DNA of 64,000 bases from Segatella oris (GCF_900637655.1 NZ_LR134384.1:496001-560000); one strand, 5' to 3'. Numbered from the stretch's first letter, positions 9,321-17,634 are shown. Made by a program: numbers and translations. The notes: generated from the letters alone by a model not told the origin.

Positions 9321-9349
9321 ACTCCTTTATGAACATTTATTCAAGGGCG

Positions 9350-9357
9350 CAAAAATA
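9350..9357 (-). promoter_or_regulatory. -7 box of the topA-aroK-speA promoter
   Basis: The minus strand reads TATTTTTG, 30 nt before the topA ATG. Confidence 0.55.
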
Positions 9358-9521
9358 ATGAAAACTTTCACGTTACACCTTATTATATGGTGTTTTTTCT
9401 GTTTTTTTAAGAAATGGTTTGTATCTATCTGATAGATGAGAAGCATCAGAAAGCGTACCATGGTTATGGTATTTTCTTATCTTTTACGATGTTTTTTCAT
9501 ATGATTTCCAATTGTATTCAC

Positions 9522-9529
9522 TATATTTG
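9522..9529 (+). promoter_or_regulatory. -7 box of the YkgB-like gene promoter
   Basis: TATATTTG, perfect TAnnTTTG, about 75 nt upstream of the ATG at 9606. Confidence 0.6.
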
Positions 9530-9605
9530 CAACGCTATTTCGGATGTCATCATTGTGATATAGCAATTTAAAATAGGATTATTAACGAAATAAACTTTAT
9601 TGAAA

Positions 9606-10187
9606 ATGGGAAGAATAACAACGTTGATACAGGCCGTACTCAATATTTCGGCCTCATTGAAAGGCTTTGGAGTTCATTTAATTCGTGTCGCAATCTTTAT
9701 TATTTTCATATGGATTGGTGGGTTAAAGTTCTGGAATTATGAAGCCGAAGGCATCGTTCCGTTCGTAGCTAACAGTCCGTTCATGAGCTTTTTCTATGAG
9801 AAGGAAGCACCTGAATATAAAGATTACAAGTTGAAAGAAGGCGAATTCAACAAGGTGAAGCATGAATGGCACCAGGAGAACAACACATATGGCTTCTCAC
9901 ATGGTTTGGGATTGCTGATCATGTCCTTTGGAATCTTGACGCTCTTAGGCATTTGGTTCCCGAAAATTGGCTTTGTTGGAACAGGTCTCGTCATATTAAT
10001 GACCTTTGGAACGCTTTCGTTTCTCGTCACAACCCCCGAGTGTTGGGTGCCCGATTTAGGCAGTGGTGAGCATGGATTTCCTTTATTATCGGGTGCAGGA
10101 CGATTGGTGATCAAGGATACGGCAATTCTTGCGGGGGCAGTAGTTGTGCTGGCCGACTGTGCACAACGCATCTTGAAGAAGAGATAA
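9606..10187 (+). CDS. YkgB/DUF417 family membrane protein
   Basis: 193 aa from the ATG at 9606 (an in-frame TTG at 9600 is less likely). Four hydrophobic segments are visible: VHLIRVAIFIIFIWIGGLKF, LGLLIMSFGILTLLGIWF, FVGTGLVILMTFGTLSFLVT and one near the C-terminus. The motif IWIGGLKFWNYEAEGIVPFV and the later SPFMSFFY are characteristic of DUF417 (E. coli YkgB; linked to reactive-chlorine resistance as RclC). The biochemical role is not established. It stands alone, convergent with the esterase gene. Confidence 0.85.
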   Translation: MGRITTLIQAVLNISASLKGFGVHLIRVAIFIIFIWIGGLKFWNYEAEGIVPFVANSPFMSFFYEKEAPEYKDYKLKEGEFNKVKHEWHQENNTYGFSHGLGLLIMSFGILTLLGIWFPKIGFVGTGLVILMTFGTLSFLVTTPECWVPDLGSGEHGFPLLSGAGRLVIKDTAILAGAVVVLADCAQRILKKR

Positions 10188-10332
10188 ACGGGCTTAGTGC
10201 AATGATGCACAGCCTGTTCTTGGGAATGGAAAAGGTAAGCAGGAGCACCCGTTTACAATATCCATCATCGGCATGATAAGTGCTCCCGACAGGTCATGTA
10301 AATCATGTCAAATTCCAACGACTGTTCAGGGG

Positions 10333-10420
10333 CGTTGCAATATGGGTCATTTTACGCGCTCATATGACGCATATTACACGATGAAATGGGTCAAATTGCA
10401 CGCTCATATGACGCAAGTTA
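10333..10420. repeat. 22-bp phased repeat array B (4 units, 44-bp higher-order repeat)
   Basis: Units start at 10333, 10355, 10377 and 10399. Cores alternate TGGGTCA, TGACGCA, TGGGTCA, TGACGCA, so the array is also a 44-bp tandem duplication (GGGTCA at 10344 and 10388). Flanks on both sides contain CAACG, TGTTCA and TTCAGGGGCGTT blocks. It lies in the 427-bp spacer between two convergent genes. The only other structure I see there is the hairpin at 10535. Confidence 0.85.
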
Positions 10421-10534
10421 CAACGCTTGTTCATGTGGATATTCAGGGGCGTTTGACTAAGAGCAACTAACTCCTTGATGTACAATGGATTGCTACTCGT
10501 ATGAATTCGGGGCTTATTTCCATTGACAACGAAT

Positions 10535-10566
10535 AAAGGGGAATACATCATGATGTGTTCCCCTTT
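10535..10566. terminator. Bidirectional terminator between convergent genes
   Basis: AAAGGGGAA (10535-10543) pairs with TTCCCCTTT (10558-10566), with the self-complementary CATCATGATG between them. It is placed to end transcripts from both the YkgB-like gene and the esterase gene. Confidence 0.7.
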
Positions 10567-10614
10567 GTCATATCATGTCGACAGAATTGTCAAAACAGCA
10601 TGCAGGTTGAGGCA

Positions 10615-11439
10615 TTATTTCTGCAACAACCAGTCTTTCAGCTCCTGAAGCATCGTGGCGTGAAACTTGAAGTTGGGTCGGATGCCCCAGCCATGTCCGC
10701 CACTTGGATAGACATGCAGCGATGCAGGAACGTCGTGTCTGTAGAGTTCCAAGTAATAGTTGACGCCATTTGACGGCATGACGGCCTTGTCGTCATCACT
10801 CAAGGCAATCCATGCGCGGGGTGTTACCCGTGTCACCTGCATGTCGCTGCTGTATTCTTTTTCATCCTTTTTCGTAGCATCTTTACCCAAGAAGTTATCA
10901 TGACTGTGTTGGTGAGCATAGCCGTTAAGCATCGTGATGACAGGGTAAAAGAGAATTTGGAAGTTGGGTTTTGCATCGCCGGTGCTGTGTGTTGCAATCA
11001 CAGAAGCCAAGTGACCGCCAGCCGAAGACCCCATGATGCCGACATCATTGCGGTTGATATGCCATGAAGAAGCATTGGCACGGACGAGCCGCATGGCTGC
11101 TTCGGCATCGCTTATAGGCACTTCACGGTTGCCGTTGGGCATGCGGTATTTCAGCACAATAGCTGCAATTCCCATGTTATTGAAGAAACCTGCCCAGTCT
11201 TTTCCCTCGTGGTTCATGGCCAATTGAGCGTATCCTCCGCCGGGACAGATAATGATAGCCCGACCCGTTGCAGTCTTGGCATCGGGCAGATAGACGTAGA
11301 CTTTCGCCGTATCAGTGGCATTTCCATTGCTGAAAGGGGCATTCCCTTGCCACAGATTGACTTCCGTGGGCTCTTGTGCCACGGCATTTCCAATGCTGAA
11401 AAACACCATAACGGCCAGCATCAAGTGTTTTGTTCTCAT
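10615..11439 (-). CDS. Secreted alpha/beta-hydrolase (acetyl xylan esterase-like)
   Basis: 274 aa with an N-terminal signal peptide (cleavage probably after GNAVAQ, about residue 22). IIICPGGGYAQL is the oxyanion-hole HGGG-like motif. GSSAGGHLA is the nucleophile elbow GxSxG, DDDKAVMPSN supplies the Asp, and YPSGGHGWG the catalytic His. This is the BD-FAE/esterase-lipase type often found in Bacteroidetes carbohydrate esterases, which remove acetyl or feruloyl groups from glycans in the periplasm. It is not inside a PUL here, so the substrate is open. Confidence 0.85.
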   Translation of the reverse strand: MRTKHLMLAVMVFFSIGNAVAQEPTEVNLWQGNAPFSNGNATDTAKVYVYLPDAKTATGRAIIICPGGGYAQLAMNHEGKDWAGFFNNMGIAAIVLKYRMPNGNREVPISDAEAAMRLVRANASSWHINRNDVGIMGSSAGGHLASVIATHSTGDAKPNFQILFYPVITMLNGYAHQHSHDNFLGKDATKKDEKEYSSDMQVTRVTPRAWIALSDDDKAVMPSNGVNYYLELYRHDVPASLHVYPSGGHGWGIRPNFKFHATMLQELKDWLLQK

Positions 11440-11483
11440 ATCTTTTTGTTTTTCTTTTTTGTTGTTTTAGCCTTTTATAGTTG

Positions 11484-11491
11484 CAAAGATA
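11484..11491 (-). promoter_or_regulatory. -7 box of the esterase promoter
   Basis: The minus strand reads TATCTTTG, 45 nt before the esterase ATG. Confidence 0.6.
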
Positions 11492-11539
11492 ATGAAAAAA
11501 TCGTAATATTGCAGCAATAATCAATGAATAAGAAAACCG

Positions 11540-12070
11540 ATGATGCTTTTAGAAAGAATGGCAGTCTGTCCGCTTTGCGGTTCTTCTCATTTCGTTCTTG
11601 ACAGCGAAAAGAGTCGCCGTTGCAGGGATTGTGGCTTTGAATATTTTATGAACCCCAGCAGTGCTAACGTGGCATTGATCTTCAATCAGCAACAGGAACT
11701 GCTCGTTGTGAGGCGGAAAAACGCTCCCGCAAAAGGCACTCTCGACCTTCCCGGAGGCTTTGCTGATATGAATGAAACGGCAGAAGAGGGGGTTATCCGT
11801 GAGGTAAAGGAGGAAACAGGCCTTGAAGTTACGGCACTTCGCTATTTATTCAGTTTCCCCAATCAGTATGAGTTCAGTGGTGTAACCTTGCCCACGCTCG
11901 ACCTTTTCTTTGCTTGTGAGGTGGCCGATGAGCGTCATGTGAAGGCTTTGGACGATGCAGCTGAAGCCTTTTGGATGCCGTTAGAGAAAATCAATCCCAA
12001 TGCGTTCGGTCTTGACTCCATACGAAGAGGAGTTGAAAAGTTCGTGAAAGCAAGGAAGACAACAACTTGA
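11540..12070 (+). CDS. Nudix hydrolase with N-terminal zinc ribbon
   Basis: 176 aa. Residues 1-35 form a zinc ribbon with CPLCGS and CRDCGF. The Nudix box is GGFADMNETAEEGVIREV continuing KEETGLEV, matching GX5EX7REUXEEXGU. Zinc-ribbon Nudix proteins of this kind act on NADH-like or nucleotide diphosphate substrates, but the exact one is unknown. A possible weak -7 box (TAATATTG, 11504-11511) lies upstream. Two ATGs occur in tandem at 11540 and 11543. The gene is convergent with the short HxlR-like gene, their stop codons meeting without a gap. Confidence 0.9.
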   Translation: MMLLERMAVCPLCGSSHFVLDSEKSRRCRDCGFEYFMNPSSANVALIFNQQQELLVVRRKNAPAKGTLDLPGGFADMNETAEEGVIREVKEETGLEVTALRYLFSFPNQYEFSGVTLPTLDLFFACEVADERHVKALDDAAEAFWMPLEKINPNAFGLDSIRRGVEKFVKARKTTT

Positions 12071-12385
12071 TTATTGTGGCAGAAAGCATGTTTCATGTTG
12101 TATGCACCAGTCTATCAGTTCCTTTACAGCAGGCAACAGCGACTTTCCTAAAGGCGAAAGACGATAGCTTTTCCCGTTGAGTATCATGATATTATCCTCT
12201 ACAAGGAGGGTAACTGCAGCCAAGATTTGATTTTGGTTCAGCCCTTTCATCTCTTGACAGAGCTCATCTGGTGTCATCATTTGCCTTTCGCCCAGCAGCT
12301 GAATGACCCATAATGCGTCGGGTTCGCAAAGCCTTGCGAGGACATTGCGAACCGGACAAGTGGGAAAAAGCGTGTCGACTACCAT
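12071..12385 (-). CDS. Short HxlR-type winged-helix protein, cupin partner
   Basis: 104 aa. It opens with FPTCPVRNVLARLCEPDALW, parallel to the CPVRNVLSRVGDKW of the full HxlR gene at 13058. A winged-helix pattern follows (TPDELCQEMKGLNQNQILAAV, then a short wing and LSPLGKSLLPAVKELIDW). The Cys in CPVRNVL is the position used for redox or electrophile sensing in some HxlR/YodB members. Its start overlaps the end of the cupin gene by 7 nt. The second helix and wing are more divergent than in its neighbour, so DNA binding may be weakened. Confidence 0.7.
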   Translation of the reverse strand: MVVDTLFPTCPVRNVLARLCEPDALWVIQLLGERQMMTPDELCQEMKGLNQNQILAAVTLLVEDNIMILNGKSYRLSPLGKSLLPAVKELIDWCIQHETCFLPQ

Positions 12386-12825
12386 TTCAATTCATCATTC
12401 AAAATGTTGCCGTCTGTTGCATCTTCTGCAGTGAAAGTGTTGCCCTTGTACTGCACACAGAGCATTAACAGCTCGCTGTCTCCGGTGTTTTTGAGTGCAC
12501 GTCGACCCTCGGGAGCCACTCGGATAATGTTTCCTTCGGTCACAGAAACCTCTTCTCCGTCTACCTGGTAAAGGCCTTCGCCTTTGAGAATGAAGTAGAG
12601 TTCTTCGTGATTCTTGTGAGTATGCAGGAAGCCGCTATCCTGTCCAGGCGCAAAACTCTGAAAGGAGAGTTCACTTCCTGTGGCATGTAAGGCCTGGCCT
12701 GCAAACACCTTACCAGGAATTTCAATGTTACCAAGTGGCAATACATAGTCCTTGATGTCACTTAGTTTGCCTACATTTACTACTGTAAAGTTCTTTCCAT
12801 TCTTGACAGTTTCAATTGTTTTCAT
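12379..12825 (-). CDS. Cupin-domain protein
   Basis: 148 aa single-domain cupin. Motif 1 is LHTHKNHEELYFILKGEG (metal-binding His/His/Glu) and motif 2 lies around GNIIRVAPEGRRALKNTG, where the usual second His is replaced. Such proteins may be small dioxygenases, isomerases or sensors; no substrate can be named. It is the first gene of a two-gene unit with the short HxlR protein and is divergent from a second HxlR regulator, which probably controls it. Confidence 0.8.
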   Translation of the reverse strand: MKTIETVKNGKNFTVVNVGKLSDIKDYVLPLGNIEIPGKVFAGQALHATGSELSFQSFAPGQDSGFLHTHKNHEELYFILKGEGLYQVDGEEVSVTEGNIIRVAPEGRRALKNTGDSELLMLCVQYKGNTFTAEDATDGNILNDELKW

Positions 12826-12873
12826 AATCTTGTTCTTTTAATTTATGGTTTGATATGTCAGTTGTTTCTGTTG

Positions 12874-12881
12874 CAAAGGTA
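12874..12881 (-). promoter_or_regulatory. -7 box of the cupin-HxlR operon promoter
   Basis: The minus strand reads TACCTTTG, 49 nt before the cupin ATG. Confidence 0.6.
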
Positions 12882-13023
12882 TTTGTAATCAGTGGATTAC
12901 ACAAGTAGGTACAAGAATGTGAGATAGTTACTTAGAGGTAAGTAATGGGTAGTGAGGGCACAACGAGATAGAAGTTTTTACATTGTTTAACCATAAAACT
13001 TTCGCATTCTATCCCACGGAGTT

Positions 13024-13031
13024 TAACTTTG
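13024..13031 (+). promoter_or_regulatory. -7 box of the HxlR regulator promoter
   Basis: TAACTTTG, 26 nt before the ATG at 13058. It lies inside the longer reading frame that begins at 12983 and so argues for the shorter protein. Confidence 0.6.
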
Positions 13032-13057
13032 TGCATAGAAATAGAATATGGAAGAAT

Positions 13058-13426
13058 ATGAAAAACAATGAAATTCGCAATGCACTCTATCCTAATTGCC
13101 CTGTACGCAACGTGCTTTCACGTGTGGGAGACAAGTGGTCTATGCTGATATTGTTCACCTTGGAAAGTCATCCTACAATTAGATTTAAGGAATTGCAGCG
13201 CAATATTCCCGATATTTCGCAGAAGATTTTGACAGCAACGCTCAAGACACTTGAGGCAGATGGATTGATAAAACGTGAGGTCTTTCCCGAAGTTCCGCCT
13301 CGTGTGGAGTATTCATTGACTGCGAAAGGCCTGTCGCTTCTGCCACTTATTGACAATCTTCTCACGTGGGCATCAGACAACATGGAAGACATTATAGCCT
13401 CCCGAAAGCAGTTTTATCTCAAATAA
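13058..13426 (+). CDS. HxlR-family transcriptional regulator
   Basis: 122 aa from the ATG at 13058. It has the full HxlR signature: CPVRNVLSRVGDKWSMLILF, IRFKELQRNIPDISQKILTA, LEADGLIKREVFPEVPPRVE and YSLTAKGLSLLPLI. It binds DNA as a dimeric winged helix. Many members sense electrophiles or oxidants through the N-terminal Cys, which is present. The divergent cupin-HxlR operon is the natural target. A small GCC/GGC hairpin with TTTTCTTT follows the stop codon. Confidence 0.9.
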   Translation: MKNNEIRNALYPNCPVRNVLSRVGDKWSMLILFTLESHPTIRFKELQRNIPDISQKILTATLKTLEADGLIKREVFPEVPPRVEYSLTAKGLSLLPLIDNLLTWASDNMEDIIASRKQFYLK

Positions 13427-13430
13427 CATG

Positions 13431-13455
13431 ACTGCCTATGGGCGGTTTTCTTTGC
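13431..13455 (+). terminator. Terminator after the HxlR gene
   Basis: A short GCC-TATG-GGC stem extended by partial pairing is followed by TTTTCTTT, starting a few nt after the stop codon. Confidence 0.5.
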
Positions 13456-13540
13456 TTTATGATTCAACATCATGCAAAGAAACAACTTCTTATTTTACTT
13501 TTATTCCTCTGTCTTTCTTGATAAATTCCTCGATAATCCT

Positions 13541-13548
13541 TATATTTG
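13541..13548 (+). promoter_or_regulatory. -7 box of the TPR protein promoter
   Basis: TATATTTG, 24 nt before the ATG at 13573. Confidence 0.6.
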
Positions 13549-13572
13549 CAGTAACCAATAACCTACAAAGCC

Positions 13573-14499
13573 ATGGATGTGAAGACTGTTTTTGAACTGC
13601 GAAAGCAGGGGAGAATCGAGGAAGCTTATGCTGCAATCCGACCTCTCTACGCACAACATAAGGGACATTACACCACGATTGCCATGTTTTGGATAGGCGT
13701 TGACATGATGCGTTTGCGTTATCAGCAGCGACGGTTAGAGGAGGCTTACAAGATATTTCAAAGTCTTTTGCGCCTCTACCCCACCATGGACGACCGCGAT
13801 TATAAGGGACAAACGGCCATGATGCGTGCTGCAATACTCGTCTTCGACCACCATCCTGCATTCTCAATGCTTGACTTTATTACCGCCTGGGGCATCGAAC
13901 GGCTCTCTGAAGAGGATTGGATGATGGGCCAGACGAATGGACATCTCGTGCCATCGACGGCAATCCGCATCGTCGGTAAAGTGTTTAAGGAGGTCGAAGC
14001 AAAGCCAACGGTCGACATGGCACTAAGGGCTGTGCCGATATTGAGCGAGGCTTTGAAGCACAGTCCCTATAACATGAACTTCCAACGCCATAAGGCTTTA
14101 ATTTATAAAATCATGGGAAAGAAAGACAAGGCCATTCATATTTACCGCCGATTGATACAAAATCATAAGCGGCAGTCTTATCTCTTTCATGAGTTTTCGA
14201 GGCTTGTTGACGACCCACAACAGCGGATAGCCCTGCTCTGTAAAGCCATTTCAACACAGCGCGACGAGCGTTTCAACCAGCATATGCGCTTCGTTTTAGC
14301 CGGCTTATTGTATGATGTCGACAAGTCGCGGGCACGCTATGAACTTGACAAATGCTTGGAAGCACGCCGAAAAGCGGGCTATACGATTACGTGGGACATG
14401 CAGAACTTAGAGGCAACTCTGGCCGAAACACCTCCGGTAAGCGAGGCTTCTCAGCGCGAATTCTACCGCAGTCAGGAGGCTGTTGTGTGGAGAATATAA
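13573..14499 (+). CDS. TPR-like helical repeat protein of unknown function
   Basis: 308 aa, no signal peptide. TPR-type helix pairs are visible at the N-terminus (ELRKQGRIEEAYAAIRPLY, then RRLEEAYKIFQSLLRLYP) and again in the middle (LSEALKHSPYNMNFQRH, then KIMGKKDKAIHIYRRLIQ). Tetratricopeptide repeats usually mediate protein-protein contacts. The C-terminal third (RYELDKCLEARRKAGYTITW) is helical without a known motif. It is a single-gene unit with its own promoter; no partner is suggested by the neighbours. Confidence 0.75.
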   Translation: MDVKTVFELRKQGRIEEAYAAIRPLYAQHKGHYTTIAMFWIGVDMMRLRYQQRRLEEAYKIFQSLLRLYPTMDDRDYKGQTAMMRAAILVFDHHPAFSMLDFITAWGIERLSEEDWMMGQTNGHLVPSTAIRIVGKVFKEVEAKPTVDMALRAVPILSEALKHSPYNMNFQRHKALIYKIMGKKDKAIHIYRRLIQNHKRQSYLFHEFSRLVDDPQQRIALLCKAISTQRDERFNQHMRFVLAGLLYDVDKSRARYELDKCLEARRKAGYTITWDMQNLEATLAETPPVSEASQREFYRSQEAVVWRI

Positions 14500-14509
14500 G
14501 CTGAAGTGC

Positions 14510-15835
14510 CTATCGGTTGCACTTCTTTACTATCCTCTGAGCTTTCTTGAGTGGGAATAATTCAGGGTCAAAACGGTAGCCAAGCCATTCCATTTCTTCC
14601 AAAGCTTCGGCCGAAGCAGGTTTTTCCATCAGCAGACAAAGGCGCTGATAGCCCGAAACTCCACCGCAGTCGTTGGGCGGACAGGCCCGTTCGCCCGCAA
14701 GAAGTTTCACTTCTTTCTTCTCATCTCCATATCCGTCGTGGTCTACAAGCGCTACCGTGTGGAGCCAACAGTCGCCATAATCATATTCGAAAGTGACTTT
14801 ATCGCCCTTCCGTTTCAGCAGATCTCCAATGCAATAACGGCGTCCGTCCTTATTATCCGGAGGCATTGTACCGTCTAAAATCTCTTGCATAGAGGAAACA
14901 TAGAAAGTGGATTGCCAGCCTTGGCGCACGATAAACTGATGTAAATGCTCTTCAGTCCAGCCCATGGAAAGCAGGATTGCGGCGGCCAAAGAGGGCAAAG
15001 TGATTGTTGACGGCACTTCAATTTCGCGCCATATAGCGGGTTTAATACCATCGAGGGATATGCGGAGGCGGTATTTCCATACACCAATTGCCGGCTTATA
15101 GATAGCAATGGGATGTGCCACCCAGCCGTCAAAGCTCTGCCAGTCGTAGTCATCGAGGTTGAGTCGCTCACAGAGTTTTCCCTCGAAATCGTCTTCTTCA
15201 TCTTGCCACTCCCCATTTCCAAGCCATAAATCATCTTCATCTTCGCCTATGCTCTGTGGCGTTATGTAGTTCAAGGGCTTGCCCAATACGGGGTGACAGG
15301 CTTCATCATGGAAAGCCGTCTGACCATGGAAAGGCTGTTCTTTGGCTGATGTTGTTTCCTGTTTCTTGTTGTTTTCCGTTTCAGGAAACATCGAAAGTGC
15401 CGACACAATGTCTTCGGCCGTTACGTGCTTACCGCTTGCCTGTTCAGTCACTAACCTGAAAAAATCTTTTAAGGGATAGGCTTCTATGGCTTTTTTCAGC
15501 CCACCTTTAATGTTTTTCTTGGTCTCAATTTCCACCTCATGACATCGTTTCTCAAACTGTCTCACCGTTTTGTCGGTTCGCAGTTCGGGCATTTCAGTCA
15601 GCCGTTTGTCGAGTTTTCGGCTCATGGAAGTAACACATTGCCAGATATCTTCAAGGTATAAGCGGAGTCGCAGGGCATCGGCAGCAGCATCGGCCGTACA
15701 ATAATTCACGACAAATTCGCCGAATTCGTGAGCTTTTGTGACCGACAACAACTTCTCCTTTACGAGTTTTGACCGATTCTCTTTTATAAAATTGAACAGG
15801 TCTGTAATACATTTGATGAAATTCTTCCTGCTCAT
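14510..15835 (-). CDS. pRiA4b ORF-3-family protein
   Basis: 441 aa from the ATG at 15835. The C-terminal 180 residues carry the pRiA4b ORF-3 fold signature: YRLRISLDGIKPAIWREIEV, LHQFIVRQ, GDKVTFEYDYGDCWLHTV, then CPPNDCGGVSGYQRL. The N-terminal 240 residues are a helical, Lys/Glu-rich extension that I do not recognise, with an acidic linker (GEDEDDLWLGNGEWQDEEDD) before the core domain. The family's function is unknown; it occurs on plasmids and chromosomes. A TATATTTG box at 15865-15872 lies inside the longer frame to 15898, so the internal start is preferred. Confidence 0.82.
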   Translation of the reverse strand: MSRKNFIKCITDLFNFIKENRSKLVKEKLLSVTKAHEFGEFVVNYCTADAAADALRLRLYLEDIWQCVTSMSRKLDKRLTEMPELRTDKTVRQFEKRCHEVEIETKKNIKGGLKKAIEAYPLKDFFRLVTEQASGKHVTAEDIVSALSMFPETENNKKQETTSAKEQPFHGQTAFHDEACHPVLGKPLNYITPQSIGEDEDDLWLGNGEWQDEEDDFEGKLCERLNLDDYDWQSFDGWVAHPIAIYKPAIGVWKYRLRISLDGIKPAIWREIEVPSTITLPSLAAAILLSMGWTEEHLHQFIVRQGWQSTFYVSSMQEILDGTMPPDNKDGRRYCIGDLLKRKGDKVTFEYDYGDCWLHTVALVDHDGYGDEKKEVKLLAGERACPPNDCGGVSGYQRLCLLMEKPASAEALEEMEWLGYRFDPELFPLKKAQRIVKKCNR

Positions 15836-15864
15836 ATCTTCCCGAATACTGGTTTGGTTACTTG

Positions 15865-15872
15865 CAAATATA
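15865..15872 (-). promoter_or_regulatory. -7 box of the pRiA4b-type gene promoter
   Basis: The minus strand reads TATATTTG, 30 nt before the ATG at 15835. Confidence 0.6.
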
Positions 15873-16236
15873 CTATAAAATTCTCTATTCCACGGCATAA
15901 TTTGAGTGGAAATCTGGGGCGTTCTGATTAGATTTTCGAGTTTTATTACACCGCATTTTCAGTCTTGTTTCCTTTTTTCAAAACCCGATGTTTCCGCCCA
16001 TTTTCGGCTTTCTTTGTGCTTTATTTCAGTTTTTCTTCTCCCCAAGGAATGGCTTCATGCGTGTGTTCTTGACATGGAAATGTAGTTTATTAGGAAGTTG
16101 GTTGTAAAGTGAAAATGTCAAGATTATTGGCTGAAAAAACAGTTGTTGAAAACTGACCAAATAGAAAAAATCAAGCCTCAAAACCTACTTTGTTTCACAA
16201 TTTGACAGCGATGAAATCGGCATTTTTGGCATTTTG

Positions 16237-16346
16237 TTTCCCCTTTTGCGTCAAAACAACATGCCATTTGCACCAGAAAGCATTGGCATCTGCATCACTT
16301 TGCGGTGTGATTTGATGCAAATGACATCGTGATTTGACGCAAGTGG
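16237..16346. repeat. 22-bp phased repeat array C (5 units)
   Basis: Units start at 16237, 16259, 16281, 16303 and 16325. Their cores at unit positions 11-17 are TGCGTCA, TGCACCA, TGCATCA, TGATGCA and TGACGCA: five of five fit TGnnnCA in perfect register. The spacer (15836-16708) otherwise holds a TTTTCTATTTGGTC segment in reverse (16153-16168) and the CGCGTATT inverted repeat at 16437; no gene is supported in it. Confidence 0.88.
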
Positions 16347-16436
16347 CATTCCTGTTGTACGTTATTTTGCGGTCTGTTTTCTTGCTTTTTGTATAACTAT
16401 TTGATAATTAATGATTTATAAAGTCGTTGAAAACTG

Positions 16437-16479
16437 CGCGTATTTCGAACAAAGTGGTTTGGTGTTTCAAATACGCGAG
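16437..16479. repeat. Inverted repeat of the CGCGTATT element (copy 2)
   Basis: CGCGTATTTCGAA (16437-16449) faces AAATACGCGAG (16469-16479). The right arm continues into TTATGCGAAGGCTTTTGTTAA, which matches the minus strand of 2763-2785 with few differences. Confidence 0.6.
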
Positions 16480-16708
16480 TTATGCGAAGGCTTTTGTTAA
16501 GTAAATTCAGAAAAGTTAAAAATGCAGTCCAAAGAGGTGTTTTTGGAAGAAAACTTCTTTGGAGTGACGAAATCGGGAAACGGAGCAGGAAATGTAAGAG
16601 GTTACAAACGGCAGACTGTGTGTAGCGGCGAGAACTTGCTTTCTGCCTCTGCCGATATCGGTAAAAAGGGTGAAAAGGAACGGTTGGAAAAGCAGTAAGA
16701 CCTCTGAT

Positions 16709-17608
16709 TCAGCCTTTGACAAAAGCCTTTATGCGTTCCAAATGCTCTAAACCCTGCTTTCTTCCTATCGCGTAAACCTGCTGCATCTGCTTTGGATTGT
16801 GCGAAGTGTGGCTGATGGGAAGCTTTTCTTCGGGGGCAAGAACAAGCGTATGACCGAGTTTTTCCTGTGCTTCTACATAGCGGAGTTGCGCGTTATACAT
16901 CACATGTCGGTTGGCCAAGGCAGCTATCATGTTGGGATAATGGCGCAGAGAAAGGCGCATCAGCGGCATGAAGGCTGTGGGCTGCTTGACATAATCGCGG
17001 GGTTGGGTGAGGATAACGAGATTACGTTGATAGCCCTGTTGCTGGAAATAGCGGAGCGGAATGGAGTCGGAAACACCGCCGTCGAGCAGTTTTCGTCCTT
17101 CAATTTCAACCACACGCGACACCAAAGGCATGGAGGCAGAAGCGCGTATCCATTCACACAGAGCGTCTACTGGCATATCTTGATGGGCCAGACGATAGAC
17201 AGGTTGGCCTGTTTCAACATCCGTGCAGACCATATAAAAGTCAGTTTTACTCGCTTTGAACGTTTGGAAATCAAACGGGTCGAGTTCTTTAGGTAAGTGG
17301 TGATAGGCAAATTCGGCTCCGAAAAGGTCGCCCGTGCAGAGCCATGAGCGCAGACTGCAATAGCGCCAATCGTGAGAAAAGCGTTGATTATAACGCAGGG
17401 CACGCCCCGGTTGACGGCTGAGATAGTTGCAACCGAAGGCAGCTCCGGCCGAAACTCCAATCAGACCATCGAAGTGGATGCCGTTTTCGATGAGCACATC
17501 TACAATCCCCATGGTGTAAAGTCCGCGCAGGGCACCACCTTCAAGCACGAGTCCTGTCTTGATGTTATTATCTGCTGTTGCGTTCATTTCTATTGTCTCA
17601 TTGGTCAT
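16709..17608 (-). CDS. Patatin-like phospholipase
   Basis: 299 aa. The oxyanion loop LEGGALRGLYTMGIVDVL, the nucleophile elbow GVSAGAAFG (GxSxG) and the DGG triad Asp (KLLDGGVSDSIPL) are all intact, so the Ser-Asp dyad enzyme should be active as a lipid acyl hydrolase. No signal peptide is present, so a cytoplasmic role in lipid turnover is likely. It matches the bacterial YjjU-like branch, with a C-terminal extension (HTLVLAPEEKLPISHTSHNP) typical of that group. A -7 box lies just upstream; the gene is divergent from the YghO-like gene. Confidence 0.9.
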   Translation of the reverse strand: MTNETIEMNATADNNIKTGLVLEGGALRGLYTMGIVDVLIENGIHFDGLIGVSAGAAFGCNYLSRQPGRALRYNQRFSHDWRYCSLRSWLCTGDLFGAEFAYHHLPKELDPFDFQTFKASKTDFYMVCTDVETGQPVYRLAHQDMPVDALCEWIRASASMPLVSRVVEIEGRKLLDGGVSDSIPLRYFQQQGYQRNLVILTQPRDYVKQPTAFMPLMRLSLRHYPNMIAALANRHVMYNAQLRYVEAQEKLGHTLVLAPEEKLPISHTSHNPKQMQQVYAIGRKQGLEHLERIKAFVKG

Positions 17609-17626
17609 GATGATACATTATTCGTG

Positions 17627-17634
17627 CAAAGATA
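17627..17634 (-). promoter_or_regulatory. -7 box of the patatin gene promoter
   Basis: The minus strand reads TATCTTTG, 19 nt before the ATG. Confidence 0.55.

Noticed and set aside
16516..16722. 68-aa minus-strand frame
   Set aside because: Overlaps the end of the patatin gene, has no recognisable domain, no -7 box and an unlikely composition.
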